Positions 1-11,456 of a stretch of DNA of 64,000 nt are shown here, piece after piece. The notes below the pieces were generated by a model. The model made no database searches. It saw only the letters and a list, made by a program, of their open reading frames with translations, and had not been told where the DNA came from. The translations under genes and the position numbers were made by a program. The stretch is taken from assembly GCA_029851415.1 (NCBI GenBank), contig CM056744.1, forward strand, positions 115,662,838-115,726,837. The letters are read 5' to 3'. This stretch comes from Eretmocerus hayati. Taxonomy: Eukaryota; Arthropoda; Insecta; Hymenoptera; Aphelinidae. The first letter of the stretch is position 1. Each line of letters starts with the position of its first letter.

Positions 1-3000
1 GGCAGGACTCTGTGCTGAGTGGTCTCGTTTCATTTGCGAGACATGTACTTTGATGTGTGCATTACCTGGTCTCTCGACGGTGTAGACCTGCGTTGAATGG
101 TCATGCACAATCTCGTACGGTCCTTCCCACTTCGGAGCGAGGCCAGCGTTGAACTGGTCGGCGGCTTTGGAGAGAGGGTGTGACTTGATGTATACCCGAT
201 CTCCCACGTGGAATCTGGCGGGCTCAGCTGCTGGTGGGTCGGTGTAACGTGCTTGGTTTTCCTGAGCACGTCGGATGAGGTCCTCTCGGTCTCCGAGGTC
301 CTCGGCTGGTGTTTCGCCCGGACGAGCGAGGTTTCTTCCCAGGAGTAGTTCGCTTGGAGAAAAACCTGTTGCTGCATTCTTCTTCCTGCGCATTGAGAAG
401 AGGATGCGTGGTAATTGGAGGTCCCAATTGTTCTGGTTACGTTGAGAGTGAAGGGCCAGTCGGAGTCCCTTCTTGATCTCTTGATTACGCCGTTCCGTGG
501 GATTCGCACGTGGCATGTACGCAGGGGTGGTCCACACTGCGATTTGGTGCTTCTCGCACCATTTGGCCCACTGGGTGCTGCGGAATTGGGGTCCGTTGTC
601 GCAGATGATGACCGACGGATATCCCCATCTCTTGAAAACTTCGGATTCGAGAGTACTCATGGTTACCTCGGTAGATGACGACGCGACTGGAAACGCTTCG
701 GTCCATCGGGAGAAGACATCTGTGGCCACCAGAATGTGCTTCTTGCCGCGTGGAGTCCTAGGATAATATCCCATGAAGTCGACGGCGATTACCTCCCACG
801 GGCGTTGTGGTTGACGAGGCGATAAGGTTCCGTGAGTCGTCGGTCTTGCAGCCTTGGTGAGATTGCAGTCGGTGCAGACTCGTACGTATTGGCGCACGTC
901 GTTGCGTAGCTTGGGCCAGTAGTATCGGTCTCGGACTTGCTGCAATGTCTCCTTCATGCCGGGATGTCCGGCCAGCGGGTCCGTGTGATAGAACTGGAGC
1001 ACGTCATCTCGAGCTGCTTCCGGTACGTAGAGTCTGGGGCAGTCGGGAACGCGTATGAACCACAGGAGGCCATTGCGCATCTCCCAGTCTGGTCCGCTGG
1101 GTAGATGTTCGGTGTCGTCTTGCGCTTGGCGGATCACGTCCTCTAGGGTGCCGCAGTCCACGTTTGCGAGCACTACGTCGTCTTCCAAGGATTGGCTTAC
1201 GGGAGGAGCGAGGGCGTCGTAGTCGTTCTCGGAGTCGACGAATACCCCATCCCCCGGGAAGCGCGAGAGTGCGTCTGGCAACTCGTTTTCCTTGCCTGGT
1301 ACGTGCTCGATCCTGAAACTGAAGCGTCGGAGGAACATGGCCCACCGTGTTAATTTACCTCTCTCGTCCTTGACTTTGTCTAGCCAGGTGAGTGCTTCGT
1401 TGTCGGTTCGGAGCGTGAAGCAGTTGTCCTCGAGGAGATGTTTGTACTTCTTAAGGGCCCACACGACGGCGAGGCATTCCTTCTCGTTGGAGTGGTAAGC
1501 TTTTTCCGTCGGTGTGAACTTCGCGGAAGCGTACGAGATCGCCTCTCGTTGGCCATCTGCACCTTGGTGATACAGGACAGCTCCCATGCCGACGTCGCAG
1601 GCGTCGGTCTGCAAGTAGAGGACCTCTCCCGCCCGGGGACGATGGAGCTTCAGGGGGTTCTTGAACTCCTCCCTTAACCGGTCCATGGCGTGCTGAGCGG
1701 CTTCCGTCCATCTCCAGGATTTGTTTTTCTTCAATAACTCCGTCATTGGGGCGGCGATGGTGGCGAAGCCTGGAATGTACTCGCGCAGCCATCCGCATAT
1801 CCCCAGAAACTTTTGGAGCTCCTTCTTGTTTCGTGGCGCATGAGATTCCAGCACCGCTCGGACGTGTTCGGTCTTTGCCTCGTTGTGCTTGTCGGAGACT
1901 ACGTGGCCGAGGAAGGACACTTGTGTTTTTCCAAACTCACACTTTGGCAAGGCGCAGACGAGTCCGTATGTCTCGAGTCGTTCGAGAACTAGGGCGACGT
2001 GCGTGAGGTGTTCCTCATACGTGTTGGAGTACACGACGACGTCATCCTGAAAGTTGAGACAGAACTTTCCCACATACCCCAGCAGAACCTCCTTACCGAT
2101 GAGTTGGTTGCACGTGCGTCCGGAGTTCTTGAGTCCGAAGGCGGCGACGTTGAACACGTATTGGCCTCCATCCGGTGTGCAGAAAGCGGTGTATTGCCGT
2201 GATTCCTCGGTGAGTGGTATCTGCCAGTAGCACTTTCGTAGGTCGATGACCGTATAGTATTTGGCTCCGCCAATTTCCTTGAGCACCTCGTGTATCACCG
2301 GGTTTGGCTGGGCCGCGTCTTCGGTGATGCTGTTGATGCCCCTGAAGTCCACGCAGAATCGAAACGTCCCGTCATGTTTCGGTACCAAGACGATGGGCGA
2401 AGAGTACGGGGATGACCTTGCGCTGATGACTCCGTCGGCGAGCATCTGCTTGACGAGCTCGCTGATGGCTCGCTTCTTCTCGGCGGAGTACCTATACGGA
2501 GGGATTTTAAAAGGCTTGTGGTTCGTCACCTTGATGTCGTGCATGATGAAGGGCGTCCTTGCCAGGGGTCCTGATTCGTCGAAAACCTTCCAGTGGCGTA
2601 GGATGATGGCCTTGAACGCATCGACGTATTCCGCTGGAAAACCGTGGTCCACCTGCTCCCACAGTTGCTGATGCTGCTGGCTGGACAGTTCTCGGGGGAC
2701 CCTCCCCAAGAATATCCGTGTGCGTCGTTCGGTGCCGACGTATATGCAGTCTAAGCTATGGTCGTGGAGAACTTTGTTTTCCTTGAGCCACCTGCGCCCG
2801 AGGATGGCCCGTGCGCGCAGGTGCTTGGCGACGAGGAACGTGGCTTGACCCTGGAAGTCTGCTACGTGAATAGGCAGCGAGCACGTTCCTTGCAGGTCCA
2901 TTTCCACATCGTCTTGAGCGAGCTTGGCGCTCCTGGGTTCCGAGAATGGTCGTATTTCTCCCGCCGAGACAATTTTACTCGAGATAAAGTTGTCCGATGC

Positions 3001-3213
3001 GGCGGAATCAAGAAGAGCATTGACGAGGTGTCCGCCGATGTTGACCTTGAGGGATGCCACCAGGAGGCCGGTCGCGTCGGCCGTTGCGACGCTTACTGCT
3101 GGGCTGCTGTTCCCGGAGCGGGAGTGCCCGCGCTGCTCGTCGCCCCGGGTCCGTTTTCCGGACGCGTTCGGCGACTCGGACAGTCGCGGTGCCAGTGGAA
3201 ACCTGGGCAAAAA
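1..3213 (-). CDS. pol: Ty3/gypsy Pol (protease-RT-RNase H-integrase), runs off the window
   Basis: Reading codons downward from 3213, after the upstream stop at 3214-3216, the frame stays open for 1071 codons to base 1. Retropepsin is at about 3030-2790, with active site LLDSAAS at 2995-3015 (Asp-Ser-Ala rather than the usual Asp-Ser/Thr-Gly). Reverse transcriptase is at about 2560-1950: a SPIVLV...FRFCVDFR block, a YYTVIDLRKCYWQIPL block near 2210-2260, AFGLKN, and the catalytic box FQDD at 2041-2052. RNase H carries TDACDVGMGAVL, NEKECLAVVWAL and LRTDNEALTWL. Integrase has an HHCC-type finger (about 1000-855), catalytic Asp in VDFMG (near 780), Asp in ICDNGPQF (near 600) and Glu in NPTERRNQ (493-495), then a GPY/F-type module at about 115-145. 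No internal ATG is needed because the product is a Gag-Pol fusion. The C-terminus is outside the window. Confidence 0.92.
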
Positions 3214-4454
3214 TCACATTTGGGTATTTTTTCACCATTTACCTCTCGGAATTCCCGCACGGCGCGCTTGGGCACGAACGGGGTATTCGGCTTGGTGTTG
3301 CCGCTTAGAGTTGGTTTCCTAGCAGACTGCTCCGTTGCTTCGTCCAACTCCAGCTCGGTGGCTCTAGAGAGGAGCTCGCCGACGGTGGTTGGCGGGTTCC
3401 CCCGAAGGTGCTTACGGAGGGATCCTCGCATCGCCTCCATGAGCAGGGCGACCATTTCCTCTTCTGTTGCCGTTGGTAGCAGGCGCCGGGCGAGAAGATG
3501 ACGTTTCTCGATGAAGACGCCCACTTCCTCTCGTTCCCCCTGCGGCTGGCCGTACAGCTTAACCTTCAGCTTCAGTTTGAGTTGGGTGGAATCGAACCGG
3601 GCCAGCAGGAGTTCCTTGAACTTCGCCCAGTCCGTGATGACGTCCTTGTAGCAGGTCCACCATTTTGATGCGTCCCCCTTCAAGGCGCGCTCCGCAATTT
3701 GTACGCGGAAGGCCTCATCAGTTCCGAGTTTACAGAAATGCTCTTCGCATTTCTGCAAGAATCGGTGAGGATCTTCGTGCTCCGCCCCAGAATAGTCGGG
3801 CGGAGTAAGAGGGGTTCCGGCCAATTGGCGGAATATGTCACGCATACCTTCCATGCTCGAGCGTACGATGTCAGCAGGATCCGCTGCTTGTTGGATGACT
3901 GCTGGTTGGGGCGCTGCTGCGCCCGGGTTTGCGGGTTGCTTCGAAGCAGGGTGCTCCGCAGGTTCGATTTCGTCGCGCTGCTCGGCGACGAGGTCGCCGG
4001 GGTTGACTGCTTTGCTGACTGGTGCTGGTACGGCAGCTGGCTCCGCGACGTCGGACGCTGGAGCTACTGCGTTGGTTGGTTCTTGTATGACGAGGAGTTC
4101 CTCGCGATCGTGTGCGTCGACGGCAAGCTGAAGATTGGCTTCGACAACTTCTAGCTGTGCGACGTCCACCGGCTGGCGGAGAGCGGCTTGGATCTCTGCG
4201 CTGGCACCGTGCTGCTGAGCTTCAAGGGATGCGGCACCTTGAATTTCAGGCAAGTCGTCCGGTACTGGAGTGATCAAGGGTCTTCCGAGTGAGTGGTGGC
4301 GCAGCTGTCGTGGAGAAGCTGGAGCCTGTGCTGCTTGTGTTGTCCGTCTTGGTTGATGTTGAGCGCCACTGGGTGTTTCAGTACTCCCAGAAGTACTTGG
4401 TGCTGCCTGCCTGGTGCGGCGTGACGCAGGCGGCGTTTTGGGCACGTGACTCAT
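3093..4454 (-). CDS. gag: Ty3/gypsy Gag polyprotein
   Basis: Complete 453-residue frame that forms the element's capsid and nucleocapsid. Residues 1-210 are Pro/Ala/Gln-rich and low in complexity. A retrotransposon-gag capsid domain follows at about 225-375, with the typical WW pair at residues 265-266, an I-x-x-W-x-x-F segment just after it, and a basic Gly-Gln-Arg stretch. A zinc-knuckle-like motif lies at 413-425 (C-x2-C-x3-H-x4-C); its spacing is one residue shorter than the canonical CCHC. The ATG at 4454 is the first in the frame and lies 59 bp downstream of the primer binding site. The frame overlaps pol by about 120 bp, with pol in the -1 frame, so Gag-Pol is expected to arise by -1 frameshifting. 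Assignment is secure; the exact start is inferred. Confidence 0.9.
   Translation of the reverse strand: MSHVPKTPPASRRTRQAAPSTSGSTETPSGAQHQPRRTTQAAQAPASPRQLRHHSLGRPLITPVPDDLPEIQGAASLEAQQHGASAEIQAALRQPVDVAQLEVVEANLQLAVDAHDREELLVIQEPTNAVAPASDVAEPAAVPAPVSKAVNPGDLVAEQRDEIEPAEHPASKQPANPGAAAPQPAVIQQAADPADIVRSSMEGMRDIFRQLAGTPLTPPDYSGAEHEDPHRFLQKCEEHFCKLGTDEAFRVQIAERALKGDASKWWTCYKDVITDWAKFKELLLARFDSTQLKLKLKVKLYGQPQGEREEVGVFIEKRHLLARRLLPTATEEEMVALLMEAMRGSLRKHLRGNPPTTVGELLSRATELELDEATEQSARKPTLSGNTKPNTPFVPKRAVREFREVNGEKIPKCDFCPGFHWHRDCPSRRTRPENGPGATSSAGTPAPGTAAQQ
3153..3159 (-). other. Candidate -1 frameshift heptamer in the gag-pol overlap
   Basis: On the minus strand the gag codons here read G GAA AAC inside the 120-bp overlap (3093-3213) where pol lies in the -1 frame. 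The heptamer resembles X-XXY-YYZ sites such as GGGAAAC but pairs imperfectly in the P site. A GC-rich stretch follows within 15 bp. A -1 shift is required by the frame arrangement; this exact site is a guess. Confidence 0.3.
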
Positions 4455-4512
4455 TAGGTCGTGGATTCTCGCACCTTCCGATGCCGATCGAGGAATTGAT
4501 CAAAACCTCGTG

Positions 4513-4530
4513 GCCCCACGTTGGGCGCCA
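4513..4530 (-). other. Primer binding site, tRNA-Lys (CUU) type
   Basis: The + strand reads gccccacgttgggcgcca, which matches the last 15 bases of an insect tRNA-Lys(CUU) plus CCA. The minus strand is therefore a perfect 18-base complement that primes minus-strand DNA synthesis. It lies between the LTR end and the gag start, as expected. This is not a tRNA gene: no cloverleaf surrounds it. Confidence 0.88.
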
Positions 4531-5257
4531 AATTGACAGTACCCGACTTGTGCAGTGAATGAATGTCGTTCGTGTGAGACACTATTCACGTGCACCTGCC
4601 AATGACAACGGGACCGTGTGGTTCGTTGCCTAGACATTGATCGTGCTTAGGTCGTGAAGCGACGATGGAACGGAGTTAGCAAGGCAAAAATGATTTCACT
4701 GTCGGCGCGGAGTGCCTTTGGATGTCTTAGGTTGACTCGAGGGCCCAGTGGCCGAACGGCTAGACGGAGCAGCCATCAAGGCTCCAAGACGCGCGAGCTT
4801 GCGAGCTTCGCACATACCGCACGGGTTTTCACTACACTGAGCTTTGGAAACACCAGAAGGGGCGTCCCGTTCCATTGTTGGCACCTCGGATTGGCACTCC
4901 GTGATATAATGCGGCACTCGGTTCCGAAAGAGTATATAGTCACTATAACCGGGTAGAAGGTTCTGTGTGAGCGGGAGCGGGCACGGGTATACGAATTAGA
5001 CGCACTGTTTTAAATTCGAATTGTGCCGCAGCTGCCGATGCGCGGAACACCACAAACACACACACATATTCGTCCATGCTGGGTTACACTGATTAAGAGC
5101 GCACTGAGTGGATCGCGGCCATCGCGGTGGCCGGATGACGTAGGGCCGTAGGTCGTCGGGTCGAAGGGCCGACGGACCTGGTGGCGCGGCTTTTGGTAAG
5201 CGATTTTACGTGAACGAATGACCGTGGAGGCCTAGCCTTCGTGATAGCTTGAGCAAA

Positions 5258-5295
5258 ACTGAGCATGCTGAGCCAGGAGGGCTCGGCTTTATATA
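5258..5295 (-). promoter_or_regulatory. Minus-strand TATA box plus initiator, probable LTR promoter
   Basis: Minus strand TATATAAA (5295-5288) is followed about 35 bases downstream by CTCAGTTTTG, with TCAGT at 5262-5258. This is a canonical arthropod TATA/Inr pair, oriented to transcribe gag and pol. Confidence 0.5.
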
Positions 5296-5310
5296 GGCGC
5301 GGGTCGGCAA

Positions 5311-5441
5311 TATCTGCAGATCTGAAGATACGTGGATCTGTGGATCTGCAGATCTGATGATTCGTGGATCCGCGGATCGGTGGATCTGCGGATCTGAGGA
5401 TCGGTGGATCTGCGGATCTGTGGATCTGCGGATCTGCGGAT
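5311..5441. repeat. Decamer minisatellite (GATCTGCGGA-like)
   Basis: About 13 degenerate copies of a 10-bp unit (gatctgcgga, gatctgtgga, gatcggtgga). It lies just upstream of the minus-strand TATA box, so it may act as U3 enhancer repeats. Confidence 0.85.
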
Positions 5442-5785
5442 GTACCGGATTTTATGAGTTTATAATCCCTTTTGAATTTATGACGTTGTTTTTGAAATCG
5501 TTTTCTCATGCATACATTCGGCCTAAGGTTGAATCAAGACGCAAGTATTTATTAAAAATATGAGTGCGATGCGCACGTCAGATCCATCACAGAAGTATTC
5601 AACTATGAATTGGCTCACGAAAATCCTACATTCGGTCAATAAACATTAGTTATTCATTTATTCCACTTGTTGGCTCATGGCCTCGCTGAATTAGTGCTCC
5701 CGAACGCGCTGTTGTTCTCTGACAACAAACCCCATGGTGGCAATTACCACATTAACAAATCTATTCATCACATGATAGATAAGTA

Positions 5786-6264
5786 ACTACTTTCTCTGAC
5801 TTCATCAGTGAGAAGTCACTCGACATCAACTAATCTCGGAGCCACTGATGACTCTAGTGCGCATATAAACTGTAGTTACAGTGAATATATACTGAAGTCA
5901 TACTGGAATTCGAGTGACCTTGGCTGTCACACGGATCCTCGCCACTGGAGCTGCAGTGAGCATCACTGATGAATCAGTAAGACAATTCACTAGAATTTCA
6001 GTGCCTTCAGGGTTCTGGCAGATCATGTTGACTGAGATTCCAGTAAATTTTCTTACTGATTTGTCAGTGATGCTCACTGAAAGTCCAGTGGCAAGGATCC
6101 GTCCGACACTCAAGGTCATTGAATTTCCAGTATGTCTTCAGTGTATATTCACTGGAACTACAGTGTCTGTACGCACTGAAGTCATCATTGGAAGTGGCTT
6201 CGAAACAACTCTAAAATTAATTGATTTCGAGTGAGATCTCACGGATGGAATCGGAGAGAGTAGT
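5786..6264. mobile_element. TA-flanked MITE, Tc1/mariner-like, with palindromic interior
   Basis: Terminal inverted repeats ACTACTYTCTCYGAYTYCATC end at TA on both sides (5784-5785 and 6265-6266). The interior is itself a near-palindrome rich in CACTGA/TCAGTG, which is why the same short frame appears on both strands at 5898-6119 and 5914-6234. No transposase is present. The 17936-18194 element shares the TIR core (TCTCCGA...CATCAGTGAG), so both belong to one family. Confidence 0.72.
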
Positions 6265-6428
6265 TATTTATTCATGTGACACCAAGATTTTGAATTAATG
6301 TTCATTTCCATCACTTTTGGGGCTTATTTTGCTACGCAATCCAGAAAGTCTATAAGTAGACAGTCTCACGAGCTGGAGGTGAGCTTATGTTCAGATTCTT
6401 CAGAAATTGGCCATGGTTCCTCAATTGA

Positions 6429-6672
6429 CACGTTCGCTGCGATGATGTTTTTTTTTACGTAACTTCACTCCGGTCATAGACTGGACCATCGCAATTGGGT
6501 AGAAACGTCCATATAGAGCTAGACTCGTTTCTGGTTCATTGTTCATGACCATGGGGAAGTGAACCACCCCGATAGATTTTTTTGGGAGAATTTTCCGAGC
6601 AAGTCTGAATCAGCAGAGATTGAAGAATGAAAAATCGCGGGCCCCACCGGTTGGCCCGTTGCAGCGAACGTG
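6429..6672. mobile_element. Short piggyBac-like MITE (CACGTTCGCTGC ends)
   Basis: The left end CACGTTCGCTGCGA and right end TGCAGCGAACGTG are inverted repeats. Each is bounded by TTGA (6425-6428 and 6673-6676), a one-base variant of the TTAA target. The same end occurs with true TTAA at 13508 and 56295. Non-coding. Confidence 0.6.
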
Positions 6673-6676
6673 TTGA

Positions 6677-9600
6677 AATAAAAAATTCCTTCTTCGCAGT
6701 GTTGATAGTCTAATACCTATGAGTATTTTCAGTGTATTCATTAGCTCCAAGGCTTTAGACTGAAATCATTCTCAATTTCGTTGAATTTTGCTGGATTCTA
6801 TTCAATTCTCTAACTCGTACCGGAATCCCACTTCTAAACATTCTCATCGTAATCATTCGGGTAGCAATTTTCATGGGTTCCTGAGACACAACCAAGGAAA
6901 AATCACAAATCAATGGAAGCCAATATATTATGAAGATGAATTTGTTCAAATACCCTGTTCAGCTCTGATTAAAAATACCCCAATATTGAGTTTTGGGTAG
7001 ACAGCGTGAGCCTTCCCATCTATCATCAATGATGAATAGCTTCAAAACAGAACTGAAATTTTAACTGTTCCTATTCATTAGATAGACGTTGCAAAATTCA
7101 AGAATTTTTGATGCAAAAATAATCGAAAAACCTATCCAAACAAGCTAATTTTGAGTATCTCTCAAAGTTTGAATATTTCCGTAACTGTACCTTGTACCAA
7201 AAAATCCGATAGGTATTCCATATTTCTATTTTTGTGAACCTACCAAAAGATACCTCACCTGCTAAAATCTTATTTGCAAGATAAACTGACATGCGAGAGC
7301 ATATCCCTCTTACCAAGCCACTTGCTCATCCACCCACAAAAAGCATTCTGCCACTTTCTACATCTATATAATCTGATGCGTCTGATGCATATCTGCAGAT
7401 CTAGAAAAAGTCACCGCAAGCATAATAAATTGCACACGTCAGCGAAAAACTCGACAAGTTGTTCCGGCCTATCGAAATCGCTTGAAAATGTCCGCGTCAC
7501 CAGAAAACCGGAATCAACTCTCTAGAGCCAGTGTATCTTCTACAACTCTGACTCTTTTTTCCTCCCCGATTTGGACGGAAAAAGAGCAGTTCCTCCTTTG
7601 CCCGGGGCTTATCTCTTTATATAACGTGACCCCTAGACGGTGCAGCAGCAGTTTTGCTAGCGAAAAGAGTCTCGATCGAGGAGATAATAGGAAGTGAGAC
7701 TTTGAGAACTTTTCCTTGCCACTGCGGTAAGCGTCTGATATTGGTTTCAATCAGTCCGACCGCTTTGAATTTATCGAATCTGAGAGATGGCGCATCGTGT
7801 GTATTCAGCAGAATTCTTGCATTTGGTAATCTCCATCATTGATCAACTAAGTTGGCTTTTGCAGATTCGTTATGATTTTTCGAGGTATCATGATTATTTC
7901 CATGATTCATAGATTTGAGAATCAAACCACATATGACGTTTAATTTAAATTAATTGAAACAAATAATTGATTCAATTCTGTATGTTATTTATGGTCACTT
8001 TTGATGTCATAGCCACTTTTTATACAATTTTCATCGAGCAAACTTGCCCGTGTTGGAAGAATGGAATGAGATGGAATATAATAAGCGTCAGAATCAAACG
8101 ATAAGGGAAATTTTTCTTGATAACGAGACATTCATGTCACGATATTTTTTAGAATCTGGAGAGACATCGCCACTTTTAGTTCTATGAGCAGAAACGGTGG
8201 CTGATCACTCACAATCTTGTCTTACCAGGTGTCAAAATTTATTCTGCCTCTTCAAATAATGGTTAGCGATTCATCAGAATGAGAAACAATCATCATCATA
8301 ATAAAACGACAATCCGCTGATGGATTCGAGAAGGTATTCTACGTCTATCCTTAAAAATTCTTCGAGCTAATGGAAGCTCTAAAAATATCATTTTAACTCT
8401 TGATGAATTTATATTCCATCAGGAAATACCCAAAACAGCTACAAACCGAAGATGGAATTTGAATGGTCAAATGAGTCGTAAAGATAATAGGAGAATTTTA
8501 AGACTATACGAGACGAGATTGATGACATAGCTATTTTCATTGTCCTTATACAGCTCTGTTAGATACTCATGAAAGATTTATAATTCGTGCGTAAGAGACT
8601 TATCAAATGATGTTAAAACTATTCAACTCCTTCACGAGTAATTTTCATTTCATCTATCATACGTTGACTTGACGTCAGGAATTTTTGATAGAATTGAAAG
8701 TATGGATGGATATGGAACTAAATTCCCTATGAAATGAGGATACACCTCAAGAAAACTCGAGAAGTGGGTAGGACAATATGGACAAGTTTAATGCGATTAT
8801 TTTGCACCCTTCACCGAGAGGGAGTTACGATGATCGTCATTCCGGGCTGGTTGTGAAAGTTTACGGATACAAGAAAGTAAATAGTACGAACTAGCATGCG
8901 AGAGCTCGAATTTTTGTTTGCTCCGGATCAGTTAGTTTTTTTCCTTGCTCTAAGGCAAATCTCGTAATTTGAGTGGATCCAGTCTGATTTTCTTCTTACA
9001 ACCCTTCCAGAGCTCCTGTAAAACGAAGGCTGTATTTCGTTCACTAGTGGTCTGAATTGATATAAAACTGTTCGTGGGCTTTTCATGAAGATTTTGAGTG
9101 CCCTGTCAAATTTTGGCTATGAACTGACGATATTTTTAAATTTACGCTGTATTTTATCATTGTATCGTTACTGCTGACTCCATTCAACTGTGAGAAGAAT
9201 CTTACTTGAGTCTGATTACTGATTTTGTAAGGAATTCCTGAATGTATTCAGCTTCCTATACGGACAGCTCAAGGCAAGTTTACAGGTCAAATAGTATAAA
9301 ACAAGCCCAGTGCAAACTAAGCACTTTATCAATTTTAAGATTGAAAAATACTCCAAATAATCGGGAAACTCTGTTTCAAAGTATAATTCAGCCTGTATTT
9401 TCTGAGTTAATTCAAACAAATTCTCTTTTCGGACTGAGGTCACTTCCCTATTCCAATTATTTGAAGAGCAGCTTCCAGCAAATCCAATCCAGTCAATTCT
9501 ATATTTGAACCTGTAATTCTCTCGCATTAAAATTTCCCAGCAGAGTTCTCCGCGATAAAAGCTCGAAACTCTGGCTAAGTCGAGTTTTAAAGCTGACTTC

Positions 9601-10300
9601 GAAATTTTTCATGCACGTGTACCATTTCATGCTGTGTATTCATACCCGGTGAATTTTAGTTTTATTCACATATCATTCATAGAAGTTTGATGTAAGATTA
9701 CGATCCGTTGTCCGCTTTTGTGATCGTATGGAAGCTACCGATCGGACACGTCATATTTCTGATCACTTGAAAAATTAGAATCTAAAGTATCATCCTTAAA
9801 TGAGGTGTACTCTAAACCTACTGCAGAGTCTGTATCAAACGTTAAATTCGCGTTTGCGAATGAATGATAAATTTCTATTCATAATTCTCGAACTTCTTTC
9901 TGATGATAATATCGCTCATCAAGAATACTGGTTCAAGCAGCCAAGAAAATCATTTGAAATAATGTAGGTATACAATCATATCTGGAAAAACTATGCGGGA
10001 GCCATCTATGGGAGCTTTAGCAGAAAGAATTCCGAAGCTTCCAATAAAGTTCCCCGGGAATATTGACAGAATTATCCGGGAGTGTTTGTAAGCTTCTCGG
10101 AAAGCTTGTGCGGGAACTAATAAAGCTGGAAGTTTGACGATTTCCGGGAAACTCCCCAAAAGCTAAGTGGTATTTCTCATAAAACTCCAGCGGAAGTCCC
10201 CAATAATAACCTTGCCCGTTGGGTATGTATTTTGAACTCCTGAACACGAACTCCCTGGTTTTATAGAATTTCGGTGCGTCAAATTAAAGCACTGGGTACT
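6677..10300. other. Gene-poor AT-rich interval
   Basis: Both strands show only short frames with no recognisable domain. A TATA-like tatataacg lies at 7619-7627, but no convincing gene follows it. No long inverted or tandem repeat was seen. It may be intergenic or intronic sequence. Confidence 0.5.
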
Positions 10301-10382
10301 TGATGGCAGAATCGTCGAATCTGTATATAAGGATAATCAGTCCATACATAAGATAGGACAAAAATCTCCCATCGTCATCTGC

Positions 10383-10763
10383 TCAATGCTTGAATTTGGT
10401 GCATCCAAGCTCGATGGAAACACCGGGATCGTTTTCAGGATGATAGATTTCGTAGGGAATCATGGCCCAATAAAAATCCAGGTCCATTATAACATTTTTT
10501 TCAGTAACAGAAATCGGAATGGATTCTAGTGTTTTGTGGTAAAGTGTAGTTTCATCGCAAGGATCGGTATCTCGCGATTTACAAAGACCCTTCACTCTGA
10601 ATCTCTTGGAGGCAAACGCGCCTTCCAACTTAGTTACATTTACGTACTCTCCACCAGTGCGTGAATGTAAAACTATGCGAGAAGTCATTTCAACATTACT
10701 TCTCGCACTGTATATAATGAAGAGAAGTCTCATTTTTTTACAACTTCGCGCACACAGTTGCAA
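10383..10763 (-). CDS. Unrecognised 126-residue reading frame, possibly a terminal exon
   Basis: The minus-strand frame ends at 10383-10385. The coding-looking part is the C-terminal ~100 residues, with balanced composition, a CKSRDTDPCDE pair of cysteines, then a hydrophobic/acidic stretch (VIMDLDFYWAMIPYEIYHPENDPGVSIEL). That stretch faintly recalls jelly-roll or discoidin-type segments, but I cannot name the family. A splice-acceptor-like TATATACAG on the minus strand near residues 16-20 means it could be the last exon of a spliced gene; otherwise an internal ATG at residue 11 gives a weakly hydrophobic start. No polyadenylation signal is obvious just downstream. It is either a small real gene or chance. 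Confidence 0.3.
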   Translation of the reverse strand: MQLCARSCKKMRLLFIIYSARSNVEMTSRIVLHSRTGGEYVNVTKLEGAFASKRFRVKGLCKSRDTDPCDETTLYHKTLESIPISVTEKNVIMDLDFYWAMIPYEIYHPENDPGVSIELGCTKFKH

Positions 10764-11119
10764 AAAAATACATTTTTCTTAATCTTTAAGGCTCTTGCTC
10801 CACCTGAAAAACTCAATTTTGAGCATACAGCGAGAAAATTTCCGTATTTTCTTATCAAATGACAGTAAAATTTCACTAGCGCGAAGTGATTCTCGAGAAA
10901 AATGGACCTTTGGCCCACCCTATTAGGCACCCACCGCGATCCCCCGTGTGAATTTGTACATTAACCGGTGACGATTGGACTCGGGCATCGTTTGTTGAAA
11001 CACAAATTCATCTATATATGACATTAGAGAATGATATCCATGAAAAACGAAAAAATTCAGAAACAAATAAAAGAATAGCGCCCCCCCCCCCCATATCGAG
11101 ATTGCAATCTAACGTCGTA

Positions 11120-11320
11120 TTATATATTATGATCCATGATTGTCTTATTCGTGACCTCAATACAGCTACGCCTGCTCACGTATTTGTTCTTGAATTCCCC
11201 GTTCTTATGAATGATCTCGTTTCTTATCAAAAATTTCCAAGTGCAGCCGGCATCGATCAACTTACGAATGAACGCGGAGAATCCCCGTACGTGTGCCACA
11301 GAGATTTTGTCTTGCTTCAT
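11120..11320 (-). CDS. Unrecognised 66-residue reading frame
   Basis: The minus-strand frame (MKQDKISVAHVRGF...) has fairly natural composition and ends at ATAATATATAA. The overlapping plus-strand frame at 11018-11332 contains a poly-C-derived proline run and looks artificial. No family is recognised. It lies about 360 bp upstream of the minus-strand frame at 10383-10763 in the same orientation and could be an exon of the same unknown gene. Weak evidence. Confidence 0.18.
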   Translation of the reverse strand: MKQDKISVAHVRGFSAFIRKLIDAGCTWKFLIRNEIIHKNGEFKNKYVSRRSCIEVTNKTIMDHNI

Positions 11321-11456
11321 TTCCCGCGATAAAATTCACATGGGAATCCCTGGGGGGATGTGACCGGTTGCATAGCCGGCGATTATTTTTGTAACGGAAA
11401 TCATAGCCTATCACGAAACTTGACAAAAACAGTTCATTCAATAATTAAAATACAGA

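Larger units (their letters stand above)
1..5441 (-). mobile_element. Ty3/gypsy LTR retrotransposon, truncated by the left window edge
   Basis: Read right to left this is LTR sequence, a tRNA-Lys primer binding site, gag, then pol in the order protease, reverse transcriptase, RNase H, integrase. That order is diagnostic of Ty3/gypsy. Gag and pol carry no stop or frameshift inside the window, so the copy looks young. The block is clearly GC-richer than the AT-rich DNA to its right, starting near 5440. The 3' end of integrase, any env-like frame and the second LTR lie outside the window, so LTR identity and target duplication cannot be judged. Confidence 0.93.
4534..5441 (-). repeat. 5' LTR (outer boundary uncertain)
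   Basis: LTR sequence must begin next to the primer binding site; the minus strand there reads ...ACTGTCA followed by 3 bases, then the PBS. Two outer limits are possible. One is 5088, where the minus strand starts TGTAACCCAGC, a common LTR start. The other is about 5440, where GC-rich element-like DNA stops. The longer version is favoured because 5258-5295 holds a TATA box plus initiator on the minus strand and 5311-5441 holds a decamer repeat suited to U3. A second TATA-like site on the minus strand (near 4933) would serve the short version. The partner LTR is not in the window. Confidence 0.42.

Noticed and set aside
2758..3501. 247-residue plus-strand frame in the left arm
   Set aside because: It is the antisense shadow of the gypsy protease and gag end; GC-rich coding DNA often leaves open antisense frames.
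4511..4530. tRNA-Lys 3' end, taken as a possible tRNA gene
   Set aside because: Only the last 15 bases plus CCA match and no cloverleaf precedes them; its position between LTR and gag makes it a primer binding site.
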